Positions 19,222 to 30,167 of a DNA stretch of 64,000 nt are shown in pieces. Within the stretch, counting starts at the first letter, position 1. Every line of letters starts with the position of its first letter. The notes below the pieces were generated by a model. The model saw nothing but the letters and a program-made list of their open reading frames with translations, was not told where the DNA came from and did no database searches. The translations under genes were made by a program, and so were the position numbers. The stretch comes from Paragorgia papillata (lineage: Eukaryota > Cnidaria > Anthozoa > Scleralcyonacea > Coralliidae). The stretch spans positions 3,478,501 to 3,542,500 of the forward strand of contig JAWNZC010000406.1 of NCBI GenBank assembly GCA_035771165.1, read 5' to 3'.

Positions 19222-19462
19222 AGTAGTGGCATACATATAGTATGGTTGCTCTTTCTTCAAAAGATTTATTTCATGCAAACCTAAACTAAAGTCATGTACA
19301 AAAATTATCCATTTTATTTAAAAGCAGATAATTTGGCGTCCTACCTTGTGCAACCTTTCTATTTTGTGAATTTGTAAACACCATTACTCATATTCAGAAC
19401 AATTTTTTCAATCAGATCTGTTGTAAGGGGTTTAATCTTTTGATTAAAACAGATTAAATCTC

Positions 19463-19789
19463 TTACTTCACTGCAGACAGAAACTCATATACTTTATTGC
19501 AGAAGTCAAAATGTGGCCGAACTAAGGCATTAGAAACATATATGCTTATGCAGTGTATATATCTGTTAACAGATAATTTTAGTCGTCTTGTCGCCCCCAC
19601 AATTATTTGCTTTGAGTCGAAGGTGGCACGCAATATTAGATTGTAATGCTTTATACCGTGCTCTCTCATATCCAACTTAAAACCTAATGTATGAAAATCA
19701 AAATTCTGGAAGTTAACTAGTGTCTGCACGCGCTTTACGTTATACCATGCTAGGTCATCGGTAACTTGGTTGTATGTTGGTCCGTTCAT
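19463..19789 (-). pseudogene. Possible LINE reverse-transcriptase C-terminal fragment
   Basis: A short frame with FHTLGFKLDM and, near the end, VSNALVRPHFDFCNKVYEF. These resemble the TLG-x-x-D and LV-x-PHFDYC-x-VW segments downstream of the catalytic motifs of non-LTR reverse transcriptases. No catalytic motif is included. Weakly supported. Confidence 0.4.
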
Positions 19790-20362
19790 ATATTATGAAT
19801 GTGTTCATGTATGATAAGATGATTATCTTGAGTAAAAACCAAAGATTTTGCTAAATACAGCGCGATTCCTTCCTCAACTGACCAAAGGCCAAGGTCAAAC
19901 CGGCGTGATCTAAACCTCGCTATTCGTGTTTCAAATGTTACTCACCCGTAAGAAAAATGAAATATCAACACAGAAATGTAAGCAAACTCCGCGAATGCGC
20001 AGTAACGAGTGCGTTTCCCCTTGTTTAACTCGTTACTTTGTTTAAGCGAACTAACTAACACATATCTTAATTTCTATTATATAGAACTTTTTAAATATAC
20101 CTCTTGGCCGCTGAGACAATCCTCATAAAATCAATTCTTTTTATTGACCTTAATTACAATGTATGCATGGGCAATTGCTAGAAAGTATACATGTATATAC
20201 TTTAAAATAAGATTTCCACGAGAAGAATGAGTACAAGTATCTTTGGAAAATGTTCACGATCGGTCATCGACTGACAAGCGGTATTTCAAAAAATGTTTTT
20301 GATTAACTATTGTGGTGTTCTTCAAAAACCGACATGTTTAAAGCAATAATTATTTTTACAAT
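19790..20362. other. No gene recognised
   Basis: AT-rich spacer. Confidence 0.45.
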
Positions 20363-20364
20363 TA

Positions 20365-20615
20365 CAGTGGGACTATACTGTAAGTGGGTCCACTTAGAAA
20401 AATGAAAACCATTGACATTACAGTATATGTACCGACAAAAAAATCCCACCTCCTTCTATTTTGGTCAAAAAGTCAAGCTGCTAAATCTTGGATAAAAATT
20501 GTTTCAAAGAGATGGACAACTGACTCAGTGGTAATTTTTCCACCAATTCAGTTGTCCATCTCTTTGAAACAATTTTTTATTTCGTCTAAGTGCCCCACTT
20601 ACGGTAGGCACACTG
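20365..20615. mobile_element. 251-bp Tc1/mariner-type MITE with internal hairpin
   Basis: The left end CAGTGGGACTATACTGTAAG and the right end, which reads inward as CAGTGTGCCTACCGTAAG, are imperfect inverted repeats. TA flanks both sides (20363-20364, 20616-20617). A strong internal hairpin pairs ttgtttcaaagagatggaca with its complement (20499-20575). The frame at 20384-20683 is a shadow. Confidence 0.82.
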
Positions 20616-21483
20616 TAACGTTGTTACAACTTTGTAATTTATTGCATTGTAGTCAACCCTCACATGGTGTTGTTAGGCGTTAACTGACGAGTAAACCCGT
20701 AGGACAGGTTGGCCTAATTTAATATAACTGTTAGATATAATGACGCTTACTTTCTAAGACTGTAGTTTTTGATCGGGTTACTGTAAGTGACTTTGAGATA
20801 ATAATAATAATAATAATAATAATAATCTTGTGATTACAATGGGGGGAAAATATTGGATGGTAATAATCTTGGATCGGTTCTTAAAAATCTCGCGTTGAAA
20901 ATAGCACTTGTCAGTCGTTGTTCGATCGTGGAAATGTCCAGATGATATCAACAGACTTGTACTCAATCTCTACACGGAAACTCTACTTTGAAATGCAGTA
21001 CTTTCTAGTCATTAAAGAATATTTCCTTATTATGTCAAATTAAATAATTCAATAGGAACAAACCAAAATGGCGGCTATTTGGTTTAAAATCACTTTTTAT
21101 TTTTATAAAAACTAAATTTTCTAAGTAGGATAAGTTAATGTATTGATGTGGTTCGGTTATTGAATATTGATATAGTTAATCATCACATAGTATTAAGTTC
21201 TGTAACATGTAATAGCTTATTATAATAATCAATTCAACGATGCAACTATATGCAATAAATAATATGTTCACCCTTTACGATATAGTATTACTATTGGGAA
21301 ACATATTAAACGTTTTCTTATGTAATAACTATTCTAGATATATTCTTTTGTTAATGTAACGGTTTGGTATAAAATACTCAATTGATCGTTATATAAGAAT
21401 ATATTCTATTTCTATTTTTTAACAAATAAATAATTTTAATAAAAAGGTGCACGATTTCACGATTTATGATAATTTTTTACTAT
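20616..21483. other. AT-rich spacer with (TAA)n
   Basis: A trinucleotide (ata)n tract is at 20798-20826. No gene recognised on either strand. Confidence 0.5.
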
Positions 21484-21771
21484 GGGGTGTTGGTGGCACA
21501 GTGGTTAGCGCACGTGCCTTTCACTTCTGCGACTTGGGTTCGATACCTGCTCTCAACAGTTATCTGATTAAAAAATTTCACCTTGGCCGCAATAATTCTT
21601 CCAGTTTGACTCTACCAGACACCACAGGTTTCCTCTGGGTACTCCGGTTTCCTCCTGTAGTAACACTGGACTAATAAGGGATGGCTCTTACTGGACCTCT
21701 AGGGAGAACAGTTAGATATACTGTAACTGATGGAGCTCTAGTATAAATAGGATTAGTTTAGTTTAGTTCAG
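21484..21771 (+). mobile_element. tRNA-derived SINE
   Basis: An A-box-like block TGGCACAGTGGTTAGCG and a B box GGGTTCGATACC lie 30 bp apart near the 5' end (21494-21552). A conserved-looking body follows with GTACTCCGGTTTCCTCC (about 21638-21654), then a tail of ttag repeats (to 21771). The body motif resembles one in the 5S SINEs of this window, as expected for SINEs sharing a central domain such as the Nin-type domain (name from memory). Confidence 0.85.
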
Positions 21772-21963
21772 ATTAAATATTTGAATGTTTACATGGTGAC
21801 AAATTGTAATAGAAGCAAGAGTTTGAGGTCTGATGATGGTCCTCAATATAGATCAAATCAATAAATATACTAAACGTCACGGTGTTTCCACAGATTATCG
21901 CTTCTATTCAACATTTTGTTTTGAGTTACTATACTTAGCTACAAATAATATTTAATACATTTA

Positions 21964-22262
21964 TTACGTAATATTTAAAACTTGGGCAGCAGTGTTTTAT
22001 GTGATTTAAAACACGAGACCGGATAGCCGGGTGTTTTAGATCTGATAAAACACGTACTGCGAATGTTTTAAATAGCTTCAAAAACGAACCATTTGGTAAG
22101 TTCATTGGCGTATAGTAAGTTTGAAAAATAACGTTGCCTAAGCCAAGAAAATCAAAGCTAAAGTTTATGTAAATCAGAAGGTTTCTTTATCAGATATAAA
22201 ACCACGGACATTGGTACTGATTTCCTTTGTGTTTTCTCATGAATTATTAATGAGTTTTTGAA
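21964..22262 (+). repeat. Foldback MITE family F1, copy 2
   Basis: Same ends as copy 1 (taatatttaaaac ... catgaattattaatgagttt) but without the 31-bp tandem repeat; its middle has a different spacer. Confidence 0.7.
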
Positions 22263-22267
22263 GTAAT

Positions 22268-22382
22268 AGTTCAAATACGAGACGGAGGACTTTACTGGGA
22301 TTTCAAAGTCCGAGTGCTTTTTATTGCACGAGGGCTTTGTAATCCCAGTAAAGTCCGACGTCGAGTATTTGAACTGACTTCT
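22268..22382. repeat. Foldback hairpin
   Basis: The arms gttcaaatac...ggactttactgggatt and aatcccagtaaagtcc...gtatttgaac pair. It starts right at the end of F1 copy 2. Confidence 0.85.
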
Positions 22383-23095
22383 CAAACTCAAAACTCTGAA
22401 GATACCTCTGAAACGTAATATAAGTTGCATTATTTCAAAGTACTAGTACTTTTTCTCCGATTTCAAAGCACTGATTAAACATTAATTTCGTTTGTTTTTG
22501 GTTCATGAATTATTAATGGTATTCGTCGGCAGTAATCCAAAAAGTGTAAAATTGATCACTGCTATAAGGTTTAATAAGTTTAACGAAGTTGTAGATTGAA
22601 CTGAAAAAATATCATTAACCTTGTACATGAAAAGAACATTTTTGATTGGCATGTTTTTAAATATATTGAGAGAGCATGGCTCCTTCACTACCGAAGGCTC
22701 TCCACTTGACAAGTAAAATTGTCTGGCGTACGTTAGACAGAGTATAAAATACGAAAGTCCGCTTGGTTCGAAAACGAACCATGCGGTAGACAAAGAGTTA
22801 CTATGAACATCGACCGATTCTCAAGGCCATGCAGGATGACATAAAGGCTGTTCTTGTGTAAACAAAAGCCAAATTCCTCCATGACAGCCTATATGATACC
22901 TGCATGCAGTGCAAATTCCGACTTCTCAACGTATACAATTAAGCCCGCTAAAAGGAACATTCTATTCTAAAATGTAGCAATAAATAATGTTTGAATGGCC
23001 AAGGTTTTCTGTGACAAGGTAAACTGCCTATTACATTGCGACTACCGTTGACTCTCCGGCTAAAATAACAGGAGTTGCTATATTTTTTGTCTGTG
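22383..23095. other. Spacer with F1-like and MITE fragments
   Basis: Bases 22466-22545 resemble part of the F1 end. Bases 22690-22752 hold a degenerate copy of the recurrent gtctggcgt...gttagac MITE core. No gene. Confidence 0.5.
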
Positions 23096-23096
23096 T

Positions 23097-23225
23097 ACTG
23101 TACTGTACTGTACTGTACTGTACTGTACTGTACTGTACTGTACTGTACTGTACTGTACTGTACTGTACTGTACTGTACTGTACTGTACTGTACTGTACTG
23201 TACTGTACTGTACTGTACTGTACTG
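23097..23225. repeat. (CTGTA)n microsatellite
   Basis: About 26 perfect pentamer units that end exactly where the LINE sequence begins. Confidence 0.97.
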
Positions 23226-23533
23226 GTTTTCATTTTCTAAGTAGCCCCACGTACAGTAAACCTACTGTAATTAACCCAGTATTTGTAGAAAAGGCTGTGG
23301 CAGCAACTCGCTTGCTGAAATTTACGTTAGCTGCAAGTCTTGTACTTCTATGGGGTGATGTAGCTATGAATCCCGGACCAATGGAGCCTCAAGCAAATTC
23401 ACCTTCTAGTTCATGTAACACGTCATTTTCCTCAACCTATAGAACTCAAAGACGAAGGCGGCGACAACGAAAATTGCGACGAGCCATTTTCGTTGTCGCC
23501 GCCTTAATCTTCGAGTTCTATCTCGACTTCTGA
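23226..23533 (+). pseudogene. LINE N-terminal segment with 2A-like motif
   Basis: The hydrophobic run LAASLVLLWGDVAMNPGP ends at 23380. It resembles the 2A ribosome-skipping motif (D-x-E-x-N-P-G-P) found at the N-terminus of some animal CR1-type LINE ORFs (established knowledge), with alanine in place of the glutamate. An Arg-rich block follows. A sharp inverted repeat (about 23446-23523) then ends the frame. Confidence 0.65.
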
Positions 23534-23579
23534 CAATTATTCCGATCCCTATCCTACGTTTGATCTTGGACTACCGTCT

Positions 23580-23900
23580 TCTGGTTTGAAAATTGGCCAC
23601 TGGAATGTAAATCGGCTATCAACTACCAAGATGGACTAGATTATACTATTTTTGTGTGAGAAGGATGGCAAACCGCAAGTAGACTTATTATTTTTAAACG
23701 AAACGTTTTTAAAACCGTCTATTCCTAATTTGTTATTTGATGTACCAGGTTTTACAATATTTAGAAAGAACAGAGCTGAAAATGGTGGTGGGTGAGTGAT
23801 GGCATTTGTAAACTGTGATTTAAGGGTTAAGAGGAGGACTGATTTAGAAGAGTTAGGCGGCTGGCCAAGGCTTCAAAATATTACTTTTGATGGCATTTCT
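23580..23900 (+). pseudogene. LINE endonuclease, N-terminal part
   Basis: Encodes KIGHWNVNRL, an in-frame stop, then VDLLFLNETFLKP with the candidate catalytic glutamate, and PGFTIFRKNR. This is the start of the APE-type endonuclease of CR1/L2/Jockey-group LINEs. A second stop follows GGG. Confidence 0.75.
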
Positions 23901-23919
23901 TGTTACAAGCAGGCAACCA

Positions 23920-24194
23920 TGCTAAATCGTGTCGGATCGTAATTATTGATTTATATACTAAAATTTAGAGCTTTTTGAAAGCACAATGTGATGGATGGGA
24001 TATCTGTAAAGTGCTGCCTATTTACGTTTGTGTTTTATTTGAATTGGCTAATTCAGAATTCTATCCAATCAGCGTGCCTGAAATTCTGATTATTCTAATT
24101 CGCATAACTCACAATTATAAACAAACAAGAAACATAGCGCAAATTTGCCTAAATATAACACTTAGAAGAACAGCCACAACAATCTGAAAACTTT
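23920..24194 (+). mobile_element. 275-bp repeat inserted in LINE, flanked by 20-bp direct repeats
   Basis: The 20-bp target duplication beginning TTGTTACAAGCAGG is at 23900-23919 and 24195-24214. A second copy in reverse orientation lies at about 24460-24722. The long target duplication suggests retroposition by LINE machinery. No RNA polymerase III boxes recognised. The frame at 23975-24187 is not supported as coding. Confidence 0.7.
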
Positions 24195-24459
24195 TTGTTA
24201 CAAGCAGGCAACCACCATATAAATGTAGCTTAGACATTCATCAAGATGACTAGGCAGGTTGCCTTCCTTGTATCACCGGATAGAACTGTTAAGGATATTA
24301 TGAGCAACACTGTACTGTAGTACAAAAGCTCAGCTTTATAACAGTAGATACATGGCGGATTGGCGGTATCAGCAAACTACCAAAATAAAACGAAGTAATT
24401 TACGAATATGAGACTTTCCTGCATGTAGCTACCAGGTCTAATAAATTTCTGATTCTTGG

Positions 24460-24722
24460 CAAGCTTTCCTTTTTGTGGCTTTGCTTCGAAGTATTACATT
24501 TAGGTGTATTCACGCCATATTTCTTGTTTGTTTATGATTGTGAGTTATGCGAATTAGAATAATCAGAACTTCAGGCACGCTGATTGGATAGCATTCTGAA
24601 TTAGCCAATTCAAATAAAACACAAACGTAAATAGGTAGCACTTTACAGATATCCCATCCATCACATTGTGCTTTCAAAAAGCTCTGAATTTTAGTATATA
24701 ACTCAATTATTACGGTTGCCAA
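24460..24722 (-). mobile_element. Second copy of the 275-bp repeat, opposite orientation
   Basis: Near-identical inverse of 23936-24190, with best identity over 24512-24718. Target duplication not clear. Confidence 0.7.
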
Positions 24723-24833
24723 CACCCCTCTCCCGCAAAGTATACACTATCCGATACTGATTTAATATTGATTGTCATAAACAAAATGATTTTAAGAAAC
24801 ACCGGCTGAGTAGGGGTTTTAAAAGCATGCATT

Positions 24834-25071
24834 TTGATCAACTTGTTGACTTTACAATTAACTCGACCTGTTAGTGGAACTTGTCTTTACCATATCTACA
24901 CCAACTATTCCCATCGGATTTCGGACGTTCTGTCGTACGATATTGGTTTGGCTGATCATTTACCTGTATTCGCTGTTCGAAAGTATTGTCGTGTTAAAAA
25001 ACCATCTATGAACAAAAAGATCACATACCGCAATATGAAACATTTCAATGAACATGAAACATGATTTTAAA
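24834..25071 (+). pseudogene. LINE endonuclease, C-terminal part
   Basis: Encodes SHRISDVLSYDIGLADHLPV, containing the D/SDH-type end motif (ADHLPV) of APE endonucleases. Confidence 0.72.
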
Positions 25072-25125
25072 GCAACTGTCAGCGAGACAAATTGGGATAC
25101 GCTGTATATATCTTTGACGATATAG

Positions 25126-25462
25126 ATGATATTGTTGACACGTGGGAGACCTTGTTTAATGATGATGTTGATATTCATGCTCCGTGGCGTCAGAAACGTA
25201 CTGCACGTGCAAATGACGAACGAAGTGCTTGAATTATTGTACACGAGGGACAGTTTGTTAAAAAATGCAAGACATACAAACAATAGCGAAGATAGGCCTC
25301 ATTATAAAAGTATTAGAGACCGTGTTGTCAATAAAATAAAGTATGCAAAGCAGAAGTATTATAAGACGTGTTTTGAAAACAACAAAGGAAATACTAAGGA
25401 AATTTGGAAGACAATAAAAACGTTAACTGGATACTGGAAGAAGGACGAACAGGTCACTAGCC
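25126..25462 (+). pseudogene. LINE linker between endonuclease and reverse transcriptase
   Basis: Encodes YKSIRDRVVNKIKYAKQKYY and KEIWKTIKTLTG, the usual basic linker preceding the reverse transcriptase in CR1/L2 elements. Confidence 0.7.
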
Positions 25463-25681
25463 TAAAGGCCTGGCCAAACGCTTTCAACATTTCATGCAAC
25501 ATCGTTCAACATTGTTTAACGCATGTTGAACGAAAATTTGAACATGTTCAAATTTCGTTCAACATCATTCAACACCATTCAACAACGTTCAACGTCATTC
25601 AACAGGGTGGCCAAACGCTTGCAATCACGGTTGAATTCAACAATGTTGAATGAAATGTTGATAGCGTTTGGCCAGGCCTTA
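25463..25681. mobile_element. GGCCTGGCCAAACGC MITE inserted in LINE
   Basis: The terminal inverted repeats GGCCTGGCCAAACGCTTTCA and TAGCGTTTGGCCAGGCC flank a stretch of opposed ttcaaca / tgttgaa repeats. A further internal tggccaaacgctt lies at 25609. Non-coding. Confidence 0.8.
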
Positions 25682-25737
25682 AGTGATGGAAATTCTGTCA
25701 TCGAAGATAAACAACAGCTTGCTGAACTATTCTTCAA

Positions 25738-26043
25738 AAACTCATTAATAATTCATGAGGAAAACACAAGGAAATCAGTAGCATGTCTGTGGTTTTATAC
25801 CTGATAAAACGTCTTGACGTCAGAAAGAATACCAATGAACATACAATTTTATATAAATACTAATGAACATACAATTTTATATAAAGAATACTAATGAACA
25901 TAACATCCAATAACGAATCGTTTTTGGAGCCATTCAAAACACTCGCATCACGTGTTTTATCAGATCTAAAACACTCGGGCTGCGCCCTCGTGGTTTTAAA
26001 TCTGATAAAACACTCCTGCTTGTGTTTTAAATATTACAACAAA
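25738..26043 (-). repeat. Foldback MITE family F1, copy 3
   Basis: Reverse-orientation copy of 1384-1737, including about two of the 31-bp units (acatacaattttatataaa) and the cactcgggctgcgccctcgtg apex (25975-25995). It interrupts the LINE before the reverse transcriptase. Confidence 0.78.
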
Positions 26044-26189
26044 CATTTTACATCCATCGCAGATTGTTTGAGATCATTACTACCTGTTGTGACATGTGAC
26101 CTTTCAAGATTAAAGGACTTCGTGTTTTCGAAAATAAACATCGTACAGTTCTCTATCCCGCCGATGACCATGCAATGAAGATGTTTTAA

Positions 26190-26962
26190 ATTCCCTTAAA
26201 GATATCAAAGTGAATAAAGCAACTGGCATTGATAAAATCAGTGCTAGGTTGCTTAAAATAGCAGCTCCGATCATAGCATCCTCGCTCACAAAGATCATGA
26301 ATTTGTCTTTGATTTCAGCCGTTTTTCCAAGTCAATGGAAGACAGCATAAGTTACACCACTTTTTAAAGCTGGAGATCCGAGATCGTGAAGATGGTAACA
26401 AATTACCGCCCAATATCAGTACTGCCGGTTTTATCCGAAACTTATCGAAAAGCATGTACACAAACATCTGTACTCCTACCTGAATCAACACAACTTGATA
26501 TATTCCAGACAATGAGGTTTTCGTCACCATCATAGTACTGAAACAGCATTGATCAAAATAATTGACCAACTTCTGTTAGAGTTGGACAATGACAGAGTCA
26601 GTGGTATGGTATTTGTTGATTATCGTAAAGCTTTTGATATGGTTGACCACACTTTGCTATTGTACGTCTAAACTGGAGATTTATGGACTAGATCAATATT
26701 CTATTTCATGGATAAAGTCTTACTTGGAAGGGCGATTACAGTGTGCACAAGTTGCTGGAGTACAGTCTGAAATGCGAAGTATTAACCATGGAATTCCACA
26801 AGGTTCAATCTTGGGACCTTTGTTCTTCGTGATTTTCATTAACGATTTACCATTACACGTTAATAAAGCACAAGTTGATCTTTTTGCAGATGATACAACC
26901 CTTACCACTTCGGCTGTTTACACCGACACGCAATTATTGACAGAGTCTTTACGCGATCCATG
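26190..26962 (+). pseudogene. LINE reverse transcriptase
   Basis: Encodes KATGIDKISARLLKIAAP, PSQWKTA, then a stop, PISVLP, FVDYRKAFDMVDH (motif A), QGSILGPLFFVIFINDL and FADDTTLTTSA (the catalytic motif C). Frame breaks occur near 26350, 26400, 26515 and 26665. Confidence 0.85.
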
Positions 26963-27731
26963 ATCAGTGTTGAAAATTTGGCAGTAGCTAATAAATTACC
27001 ATTGAACGAGAGTAAGACCAAGGCCTTGTTAATAACAGGAAAACGCCTCCTGCATGCTAAGATGGAATCCAATATTGACAACCAGATAGCGCTTGGTATG
27101 AACTATCAACAAATTTCCAGTGCTGGTCTTTTAGGTCTTGAAATTGACCAGAACTTGAGTTTTCAGGACCATGTTGATAAAATATGTAAAAAGCTTGCGC
27201 AGCGCATTGGCATTCTTAATAGAATCAAACTTTGTTTGCCTATGAGAGTTTTGTACTATCTATTATAAAGCCTATATTTTCTTATTGTAACACTGTATGG
27301 TCATGTTGCGGTAAAGAGAATTTATAACTAGAGTGTTAAGATTGCAAAAACGAGCAGCGAGAGTTTAGATGCACCAAAACTATCTTCATCGGTTAAGGTG
27401 GCTTCCTTTTTATGAGGAAGTAAAAGTTAACAAATGCCTGTTAGATTTTAAGCGTCTACATGGAGAAACAGCACCTTATATAGATGAAACGCTGAAATTA
27501 AATAGTGAATTCCATAGTAGAAATACTAGATATGCAAACTTAAATTTCATTTGCCCAAAATTTGTGAGAAAGACGGAAGGAGGAAAAACATTTAGCGTAA
27601 CAACCACACAATTATGGAACAGTCTGCCATTAGACCTCAGGAGACAAAAAAGTGCGCGTTTATTTAAGAACAGAATGAGATATCAAGATTTATTAGTAGA
27701 TAAACGAAACATGGTTTTGTTTTATTGGTAA
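26963..27731 (+). pseudogene. LINE reverse transcriptase thumb and C-terminal domain
   Basis: Encodes NESKTKALLITGKR, LLGLEIDQNLSFQDHVD and KLAQRIGILNRIK, then after breaks MHQNYLHRLRWLPFYEEVK and FSVTTTQLWNSLPLDLRRQ. These are characteristic of the 3' end of CR1/L2 ORF2 proteins. Confidence 0.82.
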
Positions 27732-27740
27732 AACTAGCAG

Positions 27741-28084
27741 AGAAACAGGATTTTAGTTCTTACCCTATTGCACTGAAGACGCGGTACAGAAATTAACATG
27801 CATGTATAGTGATCACTTATAATTATACTTATAATAATGACTTTTGAAATGCGGATAGTAAACTGACCACAAAACCACAAAAAGATAACGAAAAGACTAA
27901 GCTTTTGTGTTTTTGTGTAAAGGAGTGAGTATTGCATCCACATGCTCACTATAGCCGGGCTGTAGTTGATTCTCAGCGACATTATACATGCGCTATTAGC
28001 TATTAATATGATATCAAGGAAGTATACGCTGCAGAAGTTGAATTCCTGTTTCATATCAACTTGATTACTGGCACAATGCACTGA
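27741..28084. other. Spacer after LINE, no gene recognised
   Basis: The minus-strand frame at 27734-28102 has no recognisable features. Confidence 0.5.
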
Positions 28085-29540
28085 CAGTATGACACACATC
28101 AAGCATTCAAGCTGTTATACTACTATAGATGTTGGACGCGGTACGTTGTAAATATTCTTTCGTTGCCGTCATTTTCAAGTCGTCAGAGATATATTCCCGT
28201 GATCAATTTGATCTTCCTGCATGCCTGTGGCCGATTATCTTTATTTTATATTTAAGTACCAACACAAAAAAATTAAGTCTTTTCCATCTGCTTAAACACG
28301 ATTTTTTACAGTGGTCGACAACTCTGTATCACAACAAAGTTTAACATGAAATGAATGTATATATCTGATACAGCAACACGCTCTTTCAGAAGTTGTTCTT
28401 TAATTTTTCATGAACCGGTGCAGACCCGACTATGTTTTGATGAATGTTGTGCCATGACAATGCAGCATCCGTCTCAGTTAGATTCTGACAGTATGTTTGC
28501 ATTACTTATTTATTGGGATAAATTTAGGGATTAAAAGCCTTCCTTTAAACCAAATAATATATCTGTATTCGGTCAACAGGGTTCGGTATTAAAACTATAG
28601 TTAGTAGAAAGATATCAATTGACATCCATGCATTCTCCAACCATCCGTCTCAGTTAGATTCTGAAAGCATGTGTGCATTACTTATTTATTGGGATAAATT
28701 TAGGGATTAAAAGAAATATATCTATTCGGTTAACAGAGTTCAGTATTAAAACCAGTAGAAAGATTAATATTGATACCGAACCATATAAATATTCGACTAA
28801 ATGCTACTCAAATTTTTACTTAATTTTACTGACTTGCATATACTGTATACTATAACCATATTTCTTTGCCTAAAACTAATTTCAATAATTTTTTTCATAT
28901 AAGACATGTCATTTTTATTTATTCAATTTTGATTTCTTAAAATAAATCAGTTCTTGCATGTGTTATTAATGTAAACTTGAAATTTCCATAATATGAGAAA
29001 ATCTCCTTAACTAAATGTTTATATTAATACTGGACATCCACTCAAACGCCAACATCTTCAAATGTTTTGTAACATTCCTGTCATTTTATCTAAAAAATCA
29101 GTTCTTAAGGTGTTCTAAATGTAAACTCGAATTTCCATAATACGACAAAATCTCCTTTACTATGTTTAATACTGTACATCCACTCTGTACATCCACTTAA
29201 ACGCCAACATCTTCACATATCCTGTAACACAATTCCGGCTATGATTTTACCTTTTCTTTTATCTTTAAGTTTGTATGGTTTGCTATAAATCTATTGAGAA
29301 GCAAAGAGACAAAGATACGACAATGAGAAAAGTTCATATACATGGCATTTCCATATGATAAAAAAACGTCTTGTCATGGCCATGGCTAATGGAATTGTTT
29401 ATAGAACTTTATGTATCTAATGCATGACAGCCATGACTATATATAGGCGGCGATATACATGCAGACTCTGACCTCTCAGTCTATGCAAATCGCTCCGGCA
29501 AAGAAACTTTCTATTCTACAAAAAAATGAATTAATCTCAG
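28085..29540. repeat. Noncoding duplicated block, copy 1
   Basis: Contains the landmarks cgacagtatgacacacatca, ttacttatttattgggataa, cgccaacatcttcaaat and gcaaagagacaaagatacga. All recur in the same order at 32500-34233. The block also repeats short parts of itself (about 28440 and 28650; about 29030 and 29195). No coding sequence recognised. Confidence 0.7.
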
Positions 29541-29554
29541 TGCACGCTAAGACA

Positions 29555-29556
<2 letters not shown>

Positions 29557-29589
<33 letters not shown>
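29557..29589. repeat. (TA)n microsatellite
   Basis: Perfect TA dinucleotide run. Confidence 0.95.
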
Positions 29590-29591
<2 letters not shown>

Positions 29592-29659
29592 TGAGTTATG
29601 GTTCACGAAATGTTAGAGAGTGCTCAATACCATATAGATAGAGCAAAATACAAAGTATA

Positions 29660-30115
29660 AAGTATAGAAATAATTTCAATAAATTTTTTTATGTCAATTA
29701 TTTTTTATTTATTCAATTTTGATTTCTTAAAAAAAATCTCCTTAACTATGTTTATATTAATACTGGACAGTGGACATCCACTTAAACGCCAACATCTTCA
29801 AATCTCTTGTAACATTCCTATAATTTTATCTAAAAAATCAGTTCTTAAGGTGTTCTAAATGTAAACTCGAAATTTCCATAACATGAGAAAATCTTCTTAA
29901 CTACGTTATTATACTGTACATCCACTCAAACGCCAACATCTTCAAATAACCTGTACTGACACAATTCCTGTGATTTTATCTTTTGTTTTATCTTTACGTT
30001 TGTATGGTTTGCACCGTTTGCTATAAATTTATTGAGATGCAAAGAGACAAAGATACGACAGCTAGGTTGAGAAAAGTACATACATGCCATTTACAGTATA
30101 CAGTGTATCGCAAAT
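29660..30115. repeat. Noncoding duplicated block, partial copy 2
   Basis: Repeats the ttcaattttgatttcttaaa ... cgccaacatcttcaaat ... gagacaaagatacgacag order of the preceding block. Confidence 0.7.
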
Positions 30116-30167
30116 TGTATCATAACCTTGGTTCTGACCAAATCTGACTAATCGTATTTATTATACA

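Larger units (their letters stand above)
23226..27740 (+). mobile_element. Decayed CR1/L2-like non-LTR retrotransposon with nested insertions
   Basis: In order on the + strand: N-terminal segment with a 2A-like motif, start of an apurinic-type endonuclease (HWNVNRL, LFLNETFLKP), endonuclease end (GLADHLPV), linker, reverse transcriptase (AFDMVDH, IPQGSILGPLFF, FADDTT) and a C-terminal segment with LRWLPF and LWNSLPLDLR. Several stops and frameshifts show it is dead. It is split by a 275-bp repeat, an inverted second copy of that repeat, a GGCCTGGCC MITE and an F1 foldback. Confidence 0.85.

Noticed and set aside
20690..20715. CTGACGAG as a hammerhead core
   Set aside because: No GAAA or matching stem III/I follows.
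21831..21866. CTGATGATGGTCC...GATC as a hammerhead core
   Set aside because: The second core (GAAA) is absent; AAATC follows instead.
23975..24187. 70-residue frame KAQCDGWDICKVLPIYVC
   Set aside because: Part of a short dispersed repeat present in both orientations; no sign of coding constraint.
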